This document shows positions 1 through 6,731 of a DNA stretch of 7,195 nucleotides, piece by piece. The stretch covers positions 1 through 7,195 of the forward strand of contig CALEZT010000181.1 in assembly GCA_937927975.1 (NCBI GenBank), given 5' to 3'. The stretch's first letter is position 1. Every line of letters starts with the position of its first letter. Source of the stretch: an uncultured Phycisphaerales bacterium. GTDB taxonomy: Bacteria > Planctomycetota > Phycisphaerae > Sedimentisphaerales > Anaerobacaceae. Both the position numbers and the translations under genes were made by a program. The notes under the pieces were generated by a model. It had not been told where the DNA came from, made no database searches, and worked only from the letters and a program-made list of their open reading frames with translations.

Positions 1-1065
1 GTAGTTCGACCGCAGGTCCATGCCGTGGACTTCGTACTCGCCGCTGGCCAGGAGCCGTTCGCTCAGGGCGCTTCCGATGAAGCCGTTGGCGCCCAGAATC
101 AGGACGCTCTTTTTTCTCGTTGCCTTGATGCGGGCGCCCGCGTGGAGTCCGAATCTCATGCCCCCCACAAGATTCAGTTCCTTCGCAAGCTGTGCGCCGG
201 TCATGTACACCCCATTGGCGGGCTGGCCCGAGTCGATGCGAATCGCCCCGCCGCGGCAGGCAATCACCAGGGGATCGGTCGAGACAATCGTACCAGGCGA
301 TGTCTTGTCGGTGTCGCATGGAACGACGGAGACAGACCAGAACAGGCACTTCTTGTCACCCAGATGACTGAACGCGCCGGGGTAGGGCCGCGTCACGGCC
401 CGGACCAGATTCCGGATTCGATGGGGCCTGTGTGCCCAGTCGATTTCGCCGTCGGCAGGCCGTCGGCCGCCGAAGTACGTCGCCTCCGCAGCATCCTGCG
501 GGGTCCGCGCCGCTGTGCCGTTCTTAATCCGAGGCAGAATCTCATCGAGCAGCTCACGGGACGTCCGGGCCAGCTTCTCGTGCAGAGTCCTGGCCGTATC
601 GTCGTCCGAGATCGCGATTCTTTTCTGGGAAACGATGTCGCCTGCGTCGGGCACGGCCGTCATGTGATGCAGGGTGACCCCTGTTTCGGTCTCGCCGTTG
701 ACCAGGACCCAGTTGACCGGGCACCGTCCACGGTACTTCGGCAGCAGAGACCCATGCAGATTGAAGCAGCCTGCCGGCGGAATGTCGAGAATCGCAGGCT
801 TGACCATCTTGCGGTAATAGAACGAAAAGAGAATGTCCGGCGCCATATCCTTGATTCGATGGACCCACAGCGGGTGATTGATATCTTCCGGAGCGAACAC
901 AGGGATGCCGCGGGCGGCGGCCAGTTCCGCCACGGAACGGAACCAGAGGTTCTCCTGGGGATCGTCCACATGCGTGAAGACGGCCGCAATCTCGATGCCG
1001 CTGCTCAACAGGGCCTCGATGCCGACACAGCCGATGTCGTGATATGCCAAAACCACCGCTCTCAT
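1..1065 (-). CDS. arnA: ArnA, bifunctional UDP-Ara4N formyltransferase / UDP-glucuronate decarboxylase (partial, C-terminus beyond left edge)
   Basis: Cytoplasmic enzyme with two activities in Ara4N synthesis: the C-terminal domain oxidatively decarboxylates UDP-glucuronate and the N-terminal domain formylates UDP-Ara4N using 10-formyl-tetrahydrofolate. The visible 355 residues (E. coli ArnA is about 660) hold the whole formyltransferase domain, residues 1 to about 300, and the start of the decarboxylase. The catalytic triad falls at the E. coli positions: N102 and H104 in [14 protein letters not shown], and D140 in PDAGDIV. The NAD-binding Rossmann motif GANGFIG is at 325-331, after a basic linker. 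The ATG (1065-1063) overlaps the arnC stop as ATGA, with GGAGG a few bases upstream. The frame is open to base 1, so truncation is only by the window edge. By eye the match to E. coli ArnA is strong throughout. It is the last gene of the operon visible here. Confidence 0.95.
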   Translation of the reverse strand, partial: MRAVVLAYHDIGCVGIEALLSSGIEIAAVFTHVDDPQENLWFRSVAELAAARGIPVFAPEDINHPLWVHRIKDMAPDILFSFYYRKMVKPAILDIPPAGCFNLHGSLLPKYRGRCPVNWVLVNGETETGVTLHHMTAVPDAGDIVSQKRIAISDDDTARTLHEKLARTSRELLDEILPRIKNGTAARTPQDAAEATYFGGRRPADGEIDWAHRPHRIRNLVRAVTRPYPGAFSHLGDKKCLFWSVSVVPCDTDKTSPGTIVSTDPLVIACRGGAIRIDSGQPANGVYMTGAQLAKELNLVGGMRFGLHAGARIKATRKKSVLILGANGFIGSALSERLLASGEYEVHGMDLRSNY

Positions 1066-2147
1066 TTCAATACCTCCGATTCCGGCTGAGCAGACACACC
1101 GCGTTCCCTGGATTCCCGCCGGCCAATAACCTGATGAACAAAGTAGCGAGGTCGAGCCCGCACATCGTGGTGGATTCGACCGATGTATTCTCCGAGCAGC
1201 CCCATTCCGACAAACTCAGCGCCCGTGAAGATGAATAAGACAGCGAAGAGGGTGAAAACACCCTGAGCAGCCCACTCCGCCCCATAGGATAGTCGCATAA
1301 CGAGCAAGAACATGCCCAGGCCCACGCCCAGGATGGACGTGATGCCACCGAGCACAGTGAGCAGCCGCAGCGGAAACGTCGTCATGCTCGTCAGCAGGTC
1401 GAATTGGAGATTGACCAGCTTCCACAGGCTGTACTTCGAATCGCCGCGGGACCGCTCGGCGTGTCGTACTTCGATTTCCGTCGTCCGCCGGGCGAAGCTG
1501 TTGGCCAAGATCGGGATAAATGTACTCCGCTCTTGGCATTGGAGCATGGCATCGATCACAGAACGCCGATAGGCGCGGAGCATGCAGCCATAGTCGTTCA
1601 TCATCACGCCGGTGGCCTTGCGTGCGGCGTAGTTGACGATTCGAGAGGCCACGCGTCGAAAGACCGGATCGCGCCGCGGCGTACGAACTGAACCGACCAC
1701 GTCAAATCCCCGTTGGATCGTGTGGACAAGAGTCGGGATTTCCTCAGGGGGATTCTGCAAGTCGGCGTCGAGCGTTACTACGACCGCGCCCCGGCATTCG
1801 GCGAAACCGGCCATCACCGCGGCGTGCTGGCCATAATTGCGATTCAGTAAGACCCCCACGATCCTGTCGGCGTTTTGTTCCGCCGCCTCGGCGATGATCT
1901 GTGGCGATGCGTCCGAACTGCCGTCGTCCACAAGGACGAGTTCGAAGGACTCTCCCATATCGCCACAGATTTTCAGACAGCGCGTCAAGAGTTCTTGAAG
2001 GTTCTGCTCCTCATTGAATACAGGGATGACCACAGACACCTGCGGACATCGTCCCATCGCGGGTGGTTCACCAAGACTCCCGACCCGGTTGCCCTTCTCT
2101 TTCGCCATCGGATGAGACCGAAGCGGGATATCGGCAGGATGGAGCAT
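1062..2147 (-). CDS. arnC: ArnC, undecaprenyl-phosphate 4-deoxy-4-formamido-L-arabinose transferase
   Basis: Family 2 glycosyltransferase that moves Ara4-formyl-N from UDP to undecaprenyl phosphate on the inner face of the inner membrane. With the chosen start it has 361 residues (E. coli about 322). The GT-A domain starts at [10 protein letters not shown] (37-46). DDGSSD is at 74-79, and [11 protein letters not shown], with the metal-binding DxD, at 126-136. [11 protein letters not shown] (185-195) and [10 protein letters not shown] (207-216) are near-identical to E. coli ArnC by eye. Two membrane helices lie near 260-283 and 297-318, followed by the [10 protein letters not shown] segment. 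I chose ATG 2147 because AGGAGG at 2158-2153 sits 5 nt upstream. The frame is open back to a TTG at 2261 that overlaps the arnB stop (399 residues); ATGs at 2207, 2108 and 2057 are alternatives. Homology begins only around residue 35, so the N-terminus is uncertain while the family is clear. Confidence 0.93.
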   Translation of the reverse strand: MLHPADIPLRSHPMAKEKGNRVGSLGEPPAMGRCPQVSVVIPVFNEEQNLQELLTRCLKICGDMGESFELVLVDDGSSDASPQIIAEAAEQNADRIVGVLLNRNYGQHAAVMAGFAECRGAVVVTLDADLQNPPEEIPTLVHTIQRGFDVVGSVRTPRRDPVFRRVASRIVNYAARKATGVMMNDYGCMLRAYRRSVIDAMLQCQERSTFIPILANSFARRTTEIEVRHAERSRGDSKYSLWKLVNLQFDLLTSMTTFPLRLLTVLGGITSILGVGLGMFLLVMRLSYGAEWAAQGVFTLFAVLFIFTGAEFVGMGLLGEYIGRIHHDVRARPRYFVHQVIGRRESRERGVSAQPESEVLK

Positions 2148-2257
2148 GCCAACCTCCTCTTGTCTGCGATGATCCAGGCTATGAAGGGATCCTTCTGTTC
2201 TTCCCATGGTTCTTTTCCCTTGATGTCGGTTTGTCCGTCGCCCCGTCGGGGAAGGCT
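2148..2257 (-). promoter_or_regulatory. arnB-arnC gap with strong ArnC ribosome binding site
   Basis: This is the only real spacer inside the otherwise overlapping operon. It carries AGAGGAGG (2160-2153), the best Shine-Dalgarno sequence in the operon, 5 nt from ATG 2147. The arnC frame stays open through the whole spacer. A weaker purine-rich stretch (AAGGGA) precedes an in-frame ATG at 2207, so an N-terminally extended ArnC is possible. A small CCCC-GTC-GGGG stem at 2241-2251 lies just after the arnB stop but has no T-run, so I do not call it a terminator. Confidence 0.6.
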
Positions 2258-3463
2258 TCAACCAACTCCTTCACGAAGTTGCTGTGAGACATCACGACCT
2301 GAACCGCGACGTTCGCACAGCACGTCTTTCACCGCGTTCACCACATCGTCCACATCATTGGATGTCATGTCGGGGAACAAGGGCAGCGAACAGATCCGAT
2401 CCGAGTTCCATTCCGTGTTCGGCAGCATGCCCCGGCGCATTCCCGCAGCCTCACGATAGTACTTCTGCATGTGAACAGCCCGGAAATGAAGTCCGGTTCC
2501 GATGTTCCTCTGCTTCAGGCGCATCATGAATTCATCGCGGGTGAGCCCGGTTTTGTCGATGTCCACCCGCACGATGAACAGATGCCATGCGTGCTTCATC
2601 GGGTAAGGGGGATCGCTCAGAGGAATGATTTCCTCGATGTCCGAGAGCCGCTGGCGGTACTGCATGGCCAGTTCTGTTCGTCGGGCGTTGAGCGTATCCA
2701 CACGGGCCAGTTGCCCCAATCCCAGGGCGGCGGATAGGTCCGTCATGTTGTACTTGTATCCCGGCTCCAGAACCTCCGCCTGTGGCGATCTCCCCTGCGT
2801 CTGGCGGTCAAAGGCGTCCACGCCGAGTCCGTGGAATTTCAGACGTTTCACACGTTCCAGGAGGTCCTCATCGTCCGTGCAGAGCATGCCTCCCTCGCCC
2901 GTCGTGATGTTCTTGATGGGGTGAAACGAAAAGATCGAGGTGCCGCAGCAACCCACGTGTCGGCCATCATACCGTGTACCCACGGCGTGTGCGGCATCCT
3001 CGATAAGGGGAATCTTCTTCGCCGCTGCCAACTGATGAATCGGCTCGATATCGACCGGGGCCCCGGCAAGATGAACGGGGATGATTGCCCTGGTTCGCTC
3101 GGTGAGGCACGCTTCCACGGACTGGCGGGAAACCATCAGCGTGTCCCGATCCACGTCGGCGAACACCGGCGTGGCGCCGGCAAGGACGATCAGATTCACG
3201 GTGGAGACCCACGTCATCGAAGGCGTGATTACCTCGTCCCCGGGACCGATCCCAAGGGCCTTCAAGACCACGTGCATGCCGGCGGTCGCCGAAGCCAGCG
3301 CCACGGCCCCGGGACAGCCGACGTATTCGCTGAAACTCTGCTCGAACTCCTTCGTCTTCGGTCCGGTCGTGATCCAGCCACTGCGTAAGACGTCGGCCAC
3401 GGCGGCGATGTCCTCTTCTGCAATGGATGGTCGCGAAAATGGCAGAAAATCAGATCGCATCAT
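2258..3463 (-). CDS. arnB: ArnB, UDP-4-amino-4-deoxy-L-arabinose aminotransferase (PLP-dependent)
   Basis: Cytoplasmic PLP enzyme of the DegT/DnrJ/EryC1 family that aminates UDP-4-keto-pentose to UDP-Ara4N using glutamate. The 401-residue protein matches E. coli ArnB (about 380) along nearly its full length by eye. Landmarks are FLPFSRP near the N-terminus, [18 protein letters not shown] (155-163), [10 protein letters not shown] with the Schiff-base lysine at K184, KFHGLGVDA(F)[12 protein letters not shown] (235-242), GTGLHFRA and [20 protein letters not shown]. The C-terminus is about 20 residues longer than in E. coli, charged and without a recognised motif. Start: GGGAGGT at 3474-3468 places ATG 3463 5 nt after GGAGG, or the adjacent ATG 3460 8 nt after; E. 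coli alignment slightly favours 3460. The ATG at 3490 lies before this ribosome site and is unlikely. The start overlaps the arnT end by 14 nt, suggesting translational coupling. Confidence 0.96.
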   Translation of the reverse strand: MMRSDFLPFSRPSIAEEDIAAVADVLRSGWITTGPKTKEFEQSFSEYVGCPGAVALASATAGMHVVLKALGIGPGDEVITPSMTWVSTVNLIVLAGATPVFADVDRDTLMVSRQSVEACLTERTRAIIPVHLAGAPVDIEPIHQLAAAKKIPLIEDAAHAVGTRYDGRHVGCCGTSIFSFHPIKNITTGEGGMLCTDDEDLLERVKRLKFHGLGVDAFDRQTQGRSPQAEVLEPGYKYNMTDLSAALGLGQLARVDTLNARRTELAMQYRQRLSDIEEIIPLSDPPYPMKHAWHLFIVRVDIDKTGLTRDEFMMRLKQRNIGTGLHFRAVHMQKYYREAAGMRRGMLPNTEWNSDRICSLPLFPDMTSNDVDDVVNAVKDVLCERRGSGRDVSQQLREGVG

Positions 3464-5234
3464 CCGCACCTCCCTTGTCTCCAGTTGCATCCGTCGTATC
3501 GGAGGATTGGCCCCATAGCCAGGCGGCCCACTTCTCCTTCTTCGAGGATTTGGACTCCCACGGCTGCATTCTCTCGCAAAGCCTCTGGCGCTTCTGCAGC
3601 TCGTTCACGATCTCAGGGGGAAGTCCAGCCGCATACCGGTTCTGGATGATTACCACGCCGGGAACACTAGCCTCCAGGAAAGTGCGGAGCTGATCCACGT
3701 TGTTGAGAATCCGGATCGGTCTGTCGGCATGCAGATAGAACAGGATGTTCGCATTCACCTGCGGGAACATGGCAATTCGATCCGACGGGACCGCGGTGGA
3801 CTTCATCCGCAATTCCTGGGTGAAGGGATAGGCGGTGCGATTCCTGTCGAGGATGTTCTGCTGCCAACAGAAATAGCCACCCAGCAGGACCGCCGCGATT
3901 CCGATCCACGGCTGGATGACTCTGCGTTCGTCCGGGGAGAACCTCGGCCATTTGAATCGATCGAGGCCGAAGCCCACAAGAATCGCAGTCGTCCCAATGG
4001 CGAGACTGGCCACATGGAATATCAGAGGAGTATGGAAATGCCACACTCTCCCGGCGATGATTAGGATCAGAGGGATTGCCAAGTCGAATACAATCAACCC
4101 AATGAGCAGGACTCTCTGAATGGCCAGCCCCGTTTGACGCAGTCCATCCGTCCAGGGTTCACGCATCCAGACAAGGAACACAGCCATCAGGAGCGCACAC
4201 AACGGAAGAATCGGCAGAATGTAGTAGCTGCGTCGAGAGCCGGAGAGGCTGAAGAATACGAACACCAGCACGATGGCCCAGACCAGCCATCGCGTGTGAC
4301 TGTCGAGACTCCTCCTGCACCTGAACACTCCGAAAGCCGCCACCCCAAACAAGGGCGTCCACGGCAACAGAAGTACCGGAAGCTCGTAGAGGTACATGTA
4401 GAAGGCGCCCTTGTGGTCGAACGGGCGGAAGTACCGGAGGATGTTTTCCTGAAAGACCAACGCCAAACCACTGGACTGATAGTCGGCAGGCCGCGTCAGG
4501 GAGGCATACACAAAGGGCGACAAATAGACGAGCACGGCGAGCCCGAACGCCGCTATGTGCCTGATGCCAAATAGAATGCGCCATCGTCTCTCAATGAGCA
4601 TGTCCGGCAGCACGATGCAGATGGGAACCGCCACTGCGGTCAGCCCCTTGGTCAGTGCGCCAACGAAGGCAATCAGATAAAAGACGAGCATGGTCGAGAA
4701 GTCCAGACGGTCACGTCGCGACCAGTACCAGGCGACCGCCAGCGTGATCGCCGCCAGATTCTCCGCGTCGGCCATTCCCGTCCGGGCCCAGAAGAGAAAC
4801 GCATACATCGTCAGAAGGAACCAGCCGGCGATCCTTCCCGTTTGAGCCGACCACAAACGGCTCCCGATCTTCATCGTCGCCCAAATGGCCGCCAGGCCGG
4901 CGAGTGCACTGGGAAATCGTACGGTCAGTTCGTTGAGCGTGCCCGTCAATGCGAAGATGGCCGCACGGAGCCAGTACGTCAGCAGCGGCTTGTCAAAGTA
5001 GGGCTCTCCCCCGATCGTGGGATGAAAGAAATCACCGGTCAGGAGCATCTCCCGTGTGATTTGGGCCCACCGTCCCTCGGCTGCCCAGAGGCTTCGAACG
5101 CCCAGCCCCCAGAACAAGAGAAACACCGCCGTCAACATAAGGAAGAGCGAACCGCGTCTCTGAAGCACAATACTCGACCTGTCGCGCACAGTGACCAGAG
5201 GCTCAACCAAACAAGATCCGCCCTGATCGTTCAC
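3450..5234 (-). CDS. arnT: ArnT-like lipid A Ara4N transferase (GT-C, GT39/GT83 family membrane glycosyltransferase)
   Basis: Predicted inner-membrane glycosyltransferase that would transfer Ara4N from undecaprenyl phosphate to lipid A on the periplasmic side. The protein has 594 residues against about 550 in E. coli. Roughly a dozen hydrophobic helices lie between residues 28 and 456, then a soluble C-terminal domain (about 460-594). Family landmarks are [16 protein letters not shown] (49-64), YFDKP (79-83), [10 protein letters not shown] with D156, ALTKG (193-197, matching VMTKG of E. coli) and GSRRSYYIL (332-340, matching GKLPTYIL). The first periplasmic-loop Asp of the usual DE pair is Ala here (A52-E53). 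The start is a GTG at 5234 that overlaps the stop of the upstream gene (TAGTG), with GAGGAG at 5245-5240, 5 nt away. Family membership is certain; the lipid A acceptor is inferred from arnB, arnC and arnA downstream. Another sugar or acceptor remains possible because the sequence is far more divergent from E. coli than ArnA, ArnB or ArnC. Confidence 0.82.
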   Translation of the reverse strand: MNDQGGSCLVEPLVTVRDRSSIVLQRRGSLFLMLTAVFLLFWGLGVRSLWAAEGRWAQITREMLLTGDFFHPTIGGEPYFDKPLLTYWLRAAIFALTGTLNELTVRFPSALAGLAAIWATMKIGSRLWSAQTGRIAGWFLLTMYAFLFWARTGMADAENLAAITLAVAWYWSRRDRLDFSTMLVFYLIAFVGALTKGLTAVAVPICIVLPDMLIERRWRILFGIRHIAAFGLAVLVYLSPFVYASLTRPADYQSSGLALVFQENILRYFRPFDHKGAFYMYLYELPVLLLPWTPLFGVAAFGVFRCRRSLDSHTRWLVWAIVLVFVFFSLSGSRRSYYILPILPLCALLMAVFLVWMREPWTDGLRQTGLAIQRVLLIGLIVFDLAIPLILIIAGRVWHFHTPLIFHVASLAIGTTAILVGFGLDRFKWPRFSPDERRVIQPWIGIAAVLLGGYFCWQQNILDRNRTAYPFTQELRMKSTAVPSDRIAMFPQVNANILFYLHADRPIRILNNVDQLRTFLEASVPGVVIIQNRYAAGLPPEIVNELQKRQRLCERMQPWESKSSKKEKWAAWLWGQSSDTTDATGDKGGADDAI

Positions 5235-5728
5235 TACTTCTCCTCTTCGACGATCCGGCCGGCATCCGTCAACTTCAGGGCGACCGCGTTGCCCTTCTTC
5301 TTGCCTTCGACCTCATAGAAGGTCTTGGCGTTCTCGACTTCTCTGGAGGCTTTCAGTCCTGCGGACGAGCCAAAGTACTTCTCAGCCGAGGCCCGAACCA
5401 CCGCCGGCAGAGAGTCGTAAGGAACGCTCTCTTCCGCTGTCAATACGGTGCCGTCGCCGGCCACATCGTACTCCACAGCCTTCCCACCCACCGTCGCCTC
5501 GACGTCGTAGACCACCTTGCCGTCCGCTTCTTCCTTCTCGATCTTCTTGACTTCACCCCCGGCGACCAACCTCACAATCGCAGCATGGGCAGGCTCGGGG
5601 ACTGCCGACAGTGGCACCTGCTGGGCAGACGTTTCATTCTTCGCCTCCGATTTCGGCATGATGCCGCAGCCCGATACGCCGGCAATCAATGCGGCAACCA
5701 GTGTACACCCCAATACACAATTTCGCAT
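5234..5728 (-). CDS. PepSY-like lipoprotein with two tandem repeats, first gene of the arn operon
   Basis: A 164-residue predicted lipoprotein. Residues 1-20 form a signal peptide (short basic start, hydrophobic core VLGCTLVAALIAGV) ending in the lipobox VSGC, with the lipidated cysteine at C21. After a polar linker (about 22-40) come two similar units, roughly 41-100 and 105-163. Each has a short helix (AVPEPAHAAI; SLPAVVRASA) followed by strands of the type VYDVEA...G.AVEYDVAGDGTVL and FYEVEG...NAVALKLTDAGRIV. This is the pattern of PepSY-like (beta-lactamase-inhibitor-like) domains, a family often found beside two-component systems. The start ATG 5728 follows AAAGGAG by 7 nt; more upstream ATGs lack such a site. 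The stop overlaps the arnT start by one base, so the two are almost surely cotranslated. Its function is unknown; inhibition, sensing or sequestration in the periplasm are only possibilities. Confidence 0.8.
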   Translation of the reverse strand: MRNCVLGCTLVAALIAGVSGCGIMPKSEAKNETSAQQVPLSAVPEPAHAAIVRLVAGGEVKKIEKEEADGKVVYDVEATVGGKAVEYDVAGDGTVLTAEESVPYDSLPAVVRASAEKYFGSSAGLKASREVENAKTFYEVEGKKKGNAVALKLTDAGRIVEEEK

Positions 5729-5735
5729 TTTCCTA

Positions 5736-5742
5736 CTCCTTT
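5736..5742 (-). promoter_or_regulatory. Ribosome binding site of the PepSY lipoprotein gene
   Basis: AAAGGAG on the minus strand with 7 nt to ATG 5728. It decides the start, because the frame is open upstream to 5803 and contains other ATGs (for example at 5758) that have no such site and would place extra polar residues before the signal peptide. Confidence 0.75.
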
Positions 5743-5770
5743 CGGTCTTGTGTGTCATCCCCGACGAACA

Positions 5771-5789
5771 AACCTGAAATGAACCTGAA
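5771..5789 (-). promoter_or_regulatory. Tandem direct repeat, candidate response-regulator box
   Basis: Two perfect copies of AACCTGAA (5771-5778 and 5782-5789) start 11 bp apart; on the arn-coding strand they read TTCAGGTT-CAT-TTCAGGTT. Written as six-base half sites with a 5-bp gap (TTCAGG-N5-TTCAGG), this is the architecture of OmpR/PhoB/PmrA-family sites, which bind head-to-tail dimers one helical turn apart. It lies 42 bp upstream of the PepSY/arn start codon, next to a divergently encoded OmpR-family regulator. That the regulator binds here is inference. Confidence 0.55.
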
Positions 5790-5790
5790 C

Positions 5791-5811
5791 TATCGGACAT
5801 CATTACCGATA
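5791..5811. repeat. Short inverted repeat TATCGG-N9-CCGATA
   Basis: Two perfect 6-bp arms (5791-5796 and 5806-5811) with a 9-bp centre, immediately next to the tandem direct repeat. It could be a dimeric operator or a weak hairpin. Six-base arms can arise by chance, so function is uncertain. Confidence 0.3.
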
Positions 5812-5859
5812 AACGAACCCAGGCCCACCGGCATCCGCCCCGTGATTCTGCGGAGGAGT

Positions 5860-5883
5860 GTACCGTTCAAACCTTAACGGAAC
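5860..5883. repeat. Imperfect inverted repeat GTACCGTT-N8-AACGGAAC
   Basis: Arms at 5860-5867 and 5876-5883 pair at 7 of 8 positions across an 8-bp centre. It overlaps the degenerate second copy of the direct repeat, in the middle of the divergent region. It may be an operator; there is no T-run, so a terminator is unlikely. Confidence 0.3.
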
Positions 5884-5888
5884 ATGAG
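5870..5888. promoter_or_regulatory. Degenerate second copy of the 11-bp-period repeat
   Basis: AACCTTAA (5870-5877) differs by one base from the AACCTGAA unit. Exactly 11 bp further, AACATGAG (5881-5888) matches it at 6 of 8 positions. The same period and orientation as the perfect site suggest a weaker binding site for the same regulator, about 50 bp upstream of the regulator's -35 box. Confidence 0.35.
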
Positions 5889-5917
5889 AATGGGTAATCG
5901 GATTCAGAAATACATGA

Positions 5918-5927
5918 AACATATGTT
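5918..5927. repeat. Perfect 10-bp palindrome AACATATGTT
   Basis: This continuous palindrome ends 9 bp before the -35 hexamer of the regulator promoter, a position typical of an activator site. It is short, AT-rich and may be chance. Confidence 0.25.
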
Positions 5928-5936
5928 GCCCACCGT

Positions 5937-5965
5937 TTGACAACTCGCTGCCAGACAGATACAAT
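5937..5965 (+). promoter_or_regulatory. Sigma70-type promoter of the response regulator / sensor kinase operon
   Basis: Perfect -35 TTGACA (5937-5942), a 17-bp spacer, and -10 TACAAT (5960-5965, one mismatch to TATAAT). Transcription should start near 5972 and leave a leader of roughly 80 nt before ATG 6051. Position, orientation and ideal spacing make this the best-supported regulatory element in the window. Confidence 0.8.
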
Positions 5966-6050
5966 AGGCTACCTTCGTTTTGAGGTACAAGAAGCATGGA
6001 TCAGGATCAAATGACGTTCTCTGCGGGCGTAGGGACTTGGCGGCCGGACA

Positions 6051-6731
6051 ATGAGAGTGCTGATCATCGAAGATGAGGCCAGACTGGCGCGCAACGTCGC
6101 CAAGTCGCTCAAGGAGACCATGTCGTATGCTGTGGACATTTCGACCGATGGCGAGGACGGCCGGCATCAGGCCCTCTCCAATCCGTATGACCTGGTCGTT
6201 CTCGATCTGATGCTGCCCAAGGTGGGGGGGCTGGAGATTCTCGCGAGCCTGCGACGCGCAGGAAATCGCGTCCCGGTTCTCATACTCACCGCGAGGGACA
6301 CCACGCAGGACATTATTCGGGGTCTGGACCTGGGCAGCGATGACTACATGACCAAACCGTTCGACATGGGCGAGTTCCTGGCTCGATGCAAAGCGCTCGT
6401 GCGTCGAACCTACGACCGTCCTGATCCGGTCATCCATGTCGGCGACCTATCGGTAAACACGTCCAGCCACGTCGTGACCCTGCGAGGGCAGCGGATGCCG
6501 TTGCGCGCCATGGAGTATCGCCTCCTGGAATATCTCGTGATGCGGGCGGGGCAGATTGTTAGCAAAGCCGAAATTCTGGAGCACCTGTACGACTTCAACG
6601 CCGAGAGCTTCTCAAACGTTATCGAGGTCCATATTTCCGCTCTACGGAGGAAGCTGGACGCAGGCTCCCCACACACCTTGATTCGCACCGTCCGGAACCA
6701 AGGTTATGTGATTGGAGAGACGGCATCATGA
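6051..6731 (+). CDS. OmpR/PhoB-family response regulator
   Basis: A 226-residue cytoplasmic transcription factor of normal length for its family. The receiver domain (1 to about 118) has the acidic pair E7/D8, phosphoacceptor D52 in VVLDLMLPK, T80 in LTARD, and K102 in the MTKPF switch motif, so it should be phosphorylatable. The winged-helix DNA-binding domain (about 127-224) includes the recognition-helix region SNVIEVHISALRRKLD (188-203) and the C-terminal hairpin RTVRNQGYVI. Such proteins bind tandem 11-bp-period direct repeats like that at 5771-5789. ATG 6051 is the first possible in-frame start but has no good Shine-Dalgarno sequence (only GGAC nearby). The stop overlaps the kinase ATG (ATGA). 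It is PmrA-like by genomic context only; sequence alone does not separate PmrA, QseB, CusR and similar regulators, so I give no symbol. Confidence 0.95.
   Translation: MRVLIIEDEARLARNVAKSLKETMSYAVDISTDGEDGRHQALSNPYDLVVLDLMLPKVGGLEILASLRRAGNRVPVLILTARDTTQDIIRGLDLGSDDYMTKPFDMGEFLARCKALVRRTYDRPDPVIHVGDLSVNTSSHVVTLRGQRMPLRAMEYRLLEYLVMRAGQIVSKAEILEHLYDFNAESFSNVIEVHISALRRKLDAGSPHTLIRTVRNQGYVIGETAS

Larger units (their letters stand above)
5729..6050. promoter_or_regulatory. Divergent regulatory region between the arn operon and the two-component system
   Basis: This 322-bp gap separates the two divergent transcription units and is less GC-rich than the flanking genes. It contains one clear plus-strand promoter (5937-5965), a perfect 11-bp-period tandem repeat (5771-5789), a degenerate second copy (5870-5888), two inverted repeats (5791-5811 and 5860-5883) and a 10-bp palindrome (5918-5927). 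I see no convincing minus-strand promoter. The best weak guess is GATAGT as a -10 at 5794-5789, with a poor TTCGTT 17 bp upstream, which would put the tandem repeat at the transcription start. An alternative is an activator-dependent promoter using the repeat in place of a -35. No RNA gene or convincing protein gene is seen. Confidence 0.7.

Noticed and set aside
25..1089. Long plus-strand open frame of 354 codons opposite arnA
   Set aside because: It is the antisense shadow of arnA, whose minus-strand translation matches ArnA residue by residue; the plus-strand product is rich in Arg, His and Gln and shows no domain.
2241..2251. CCCC-GTC-GGGG hairpin after arnB as a terminator
   Set aside because: The stem is only 4 bp, there is no T-run, and arnC and arnA follow in the same direction, so termination here is not supported.
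4134..4574. Plus-strand open frame of 146 codons within arnT
   Set aside because: It is antisense to conserved ArnT membrane segments; its hydrophilic, Gln/Arg/Glu-rich composition is what antisense reading of hydrophobic codons gives.
5884..5940. 18-codon plus-strand ORF in the intergenic region
   Set aside because: It has no ribosome binding site and ends inside the -35 box of the regulator promoter, so it lies upstream of the transcript.
5904..6437. Minus-strand open frame of 177 codons opposite the response regulator
   Set aside because: It lies antisense to a clearly conserved receiver domain, spans the regulator promoter and has no recognisable motif.
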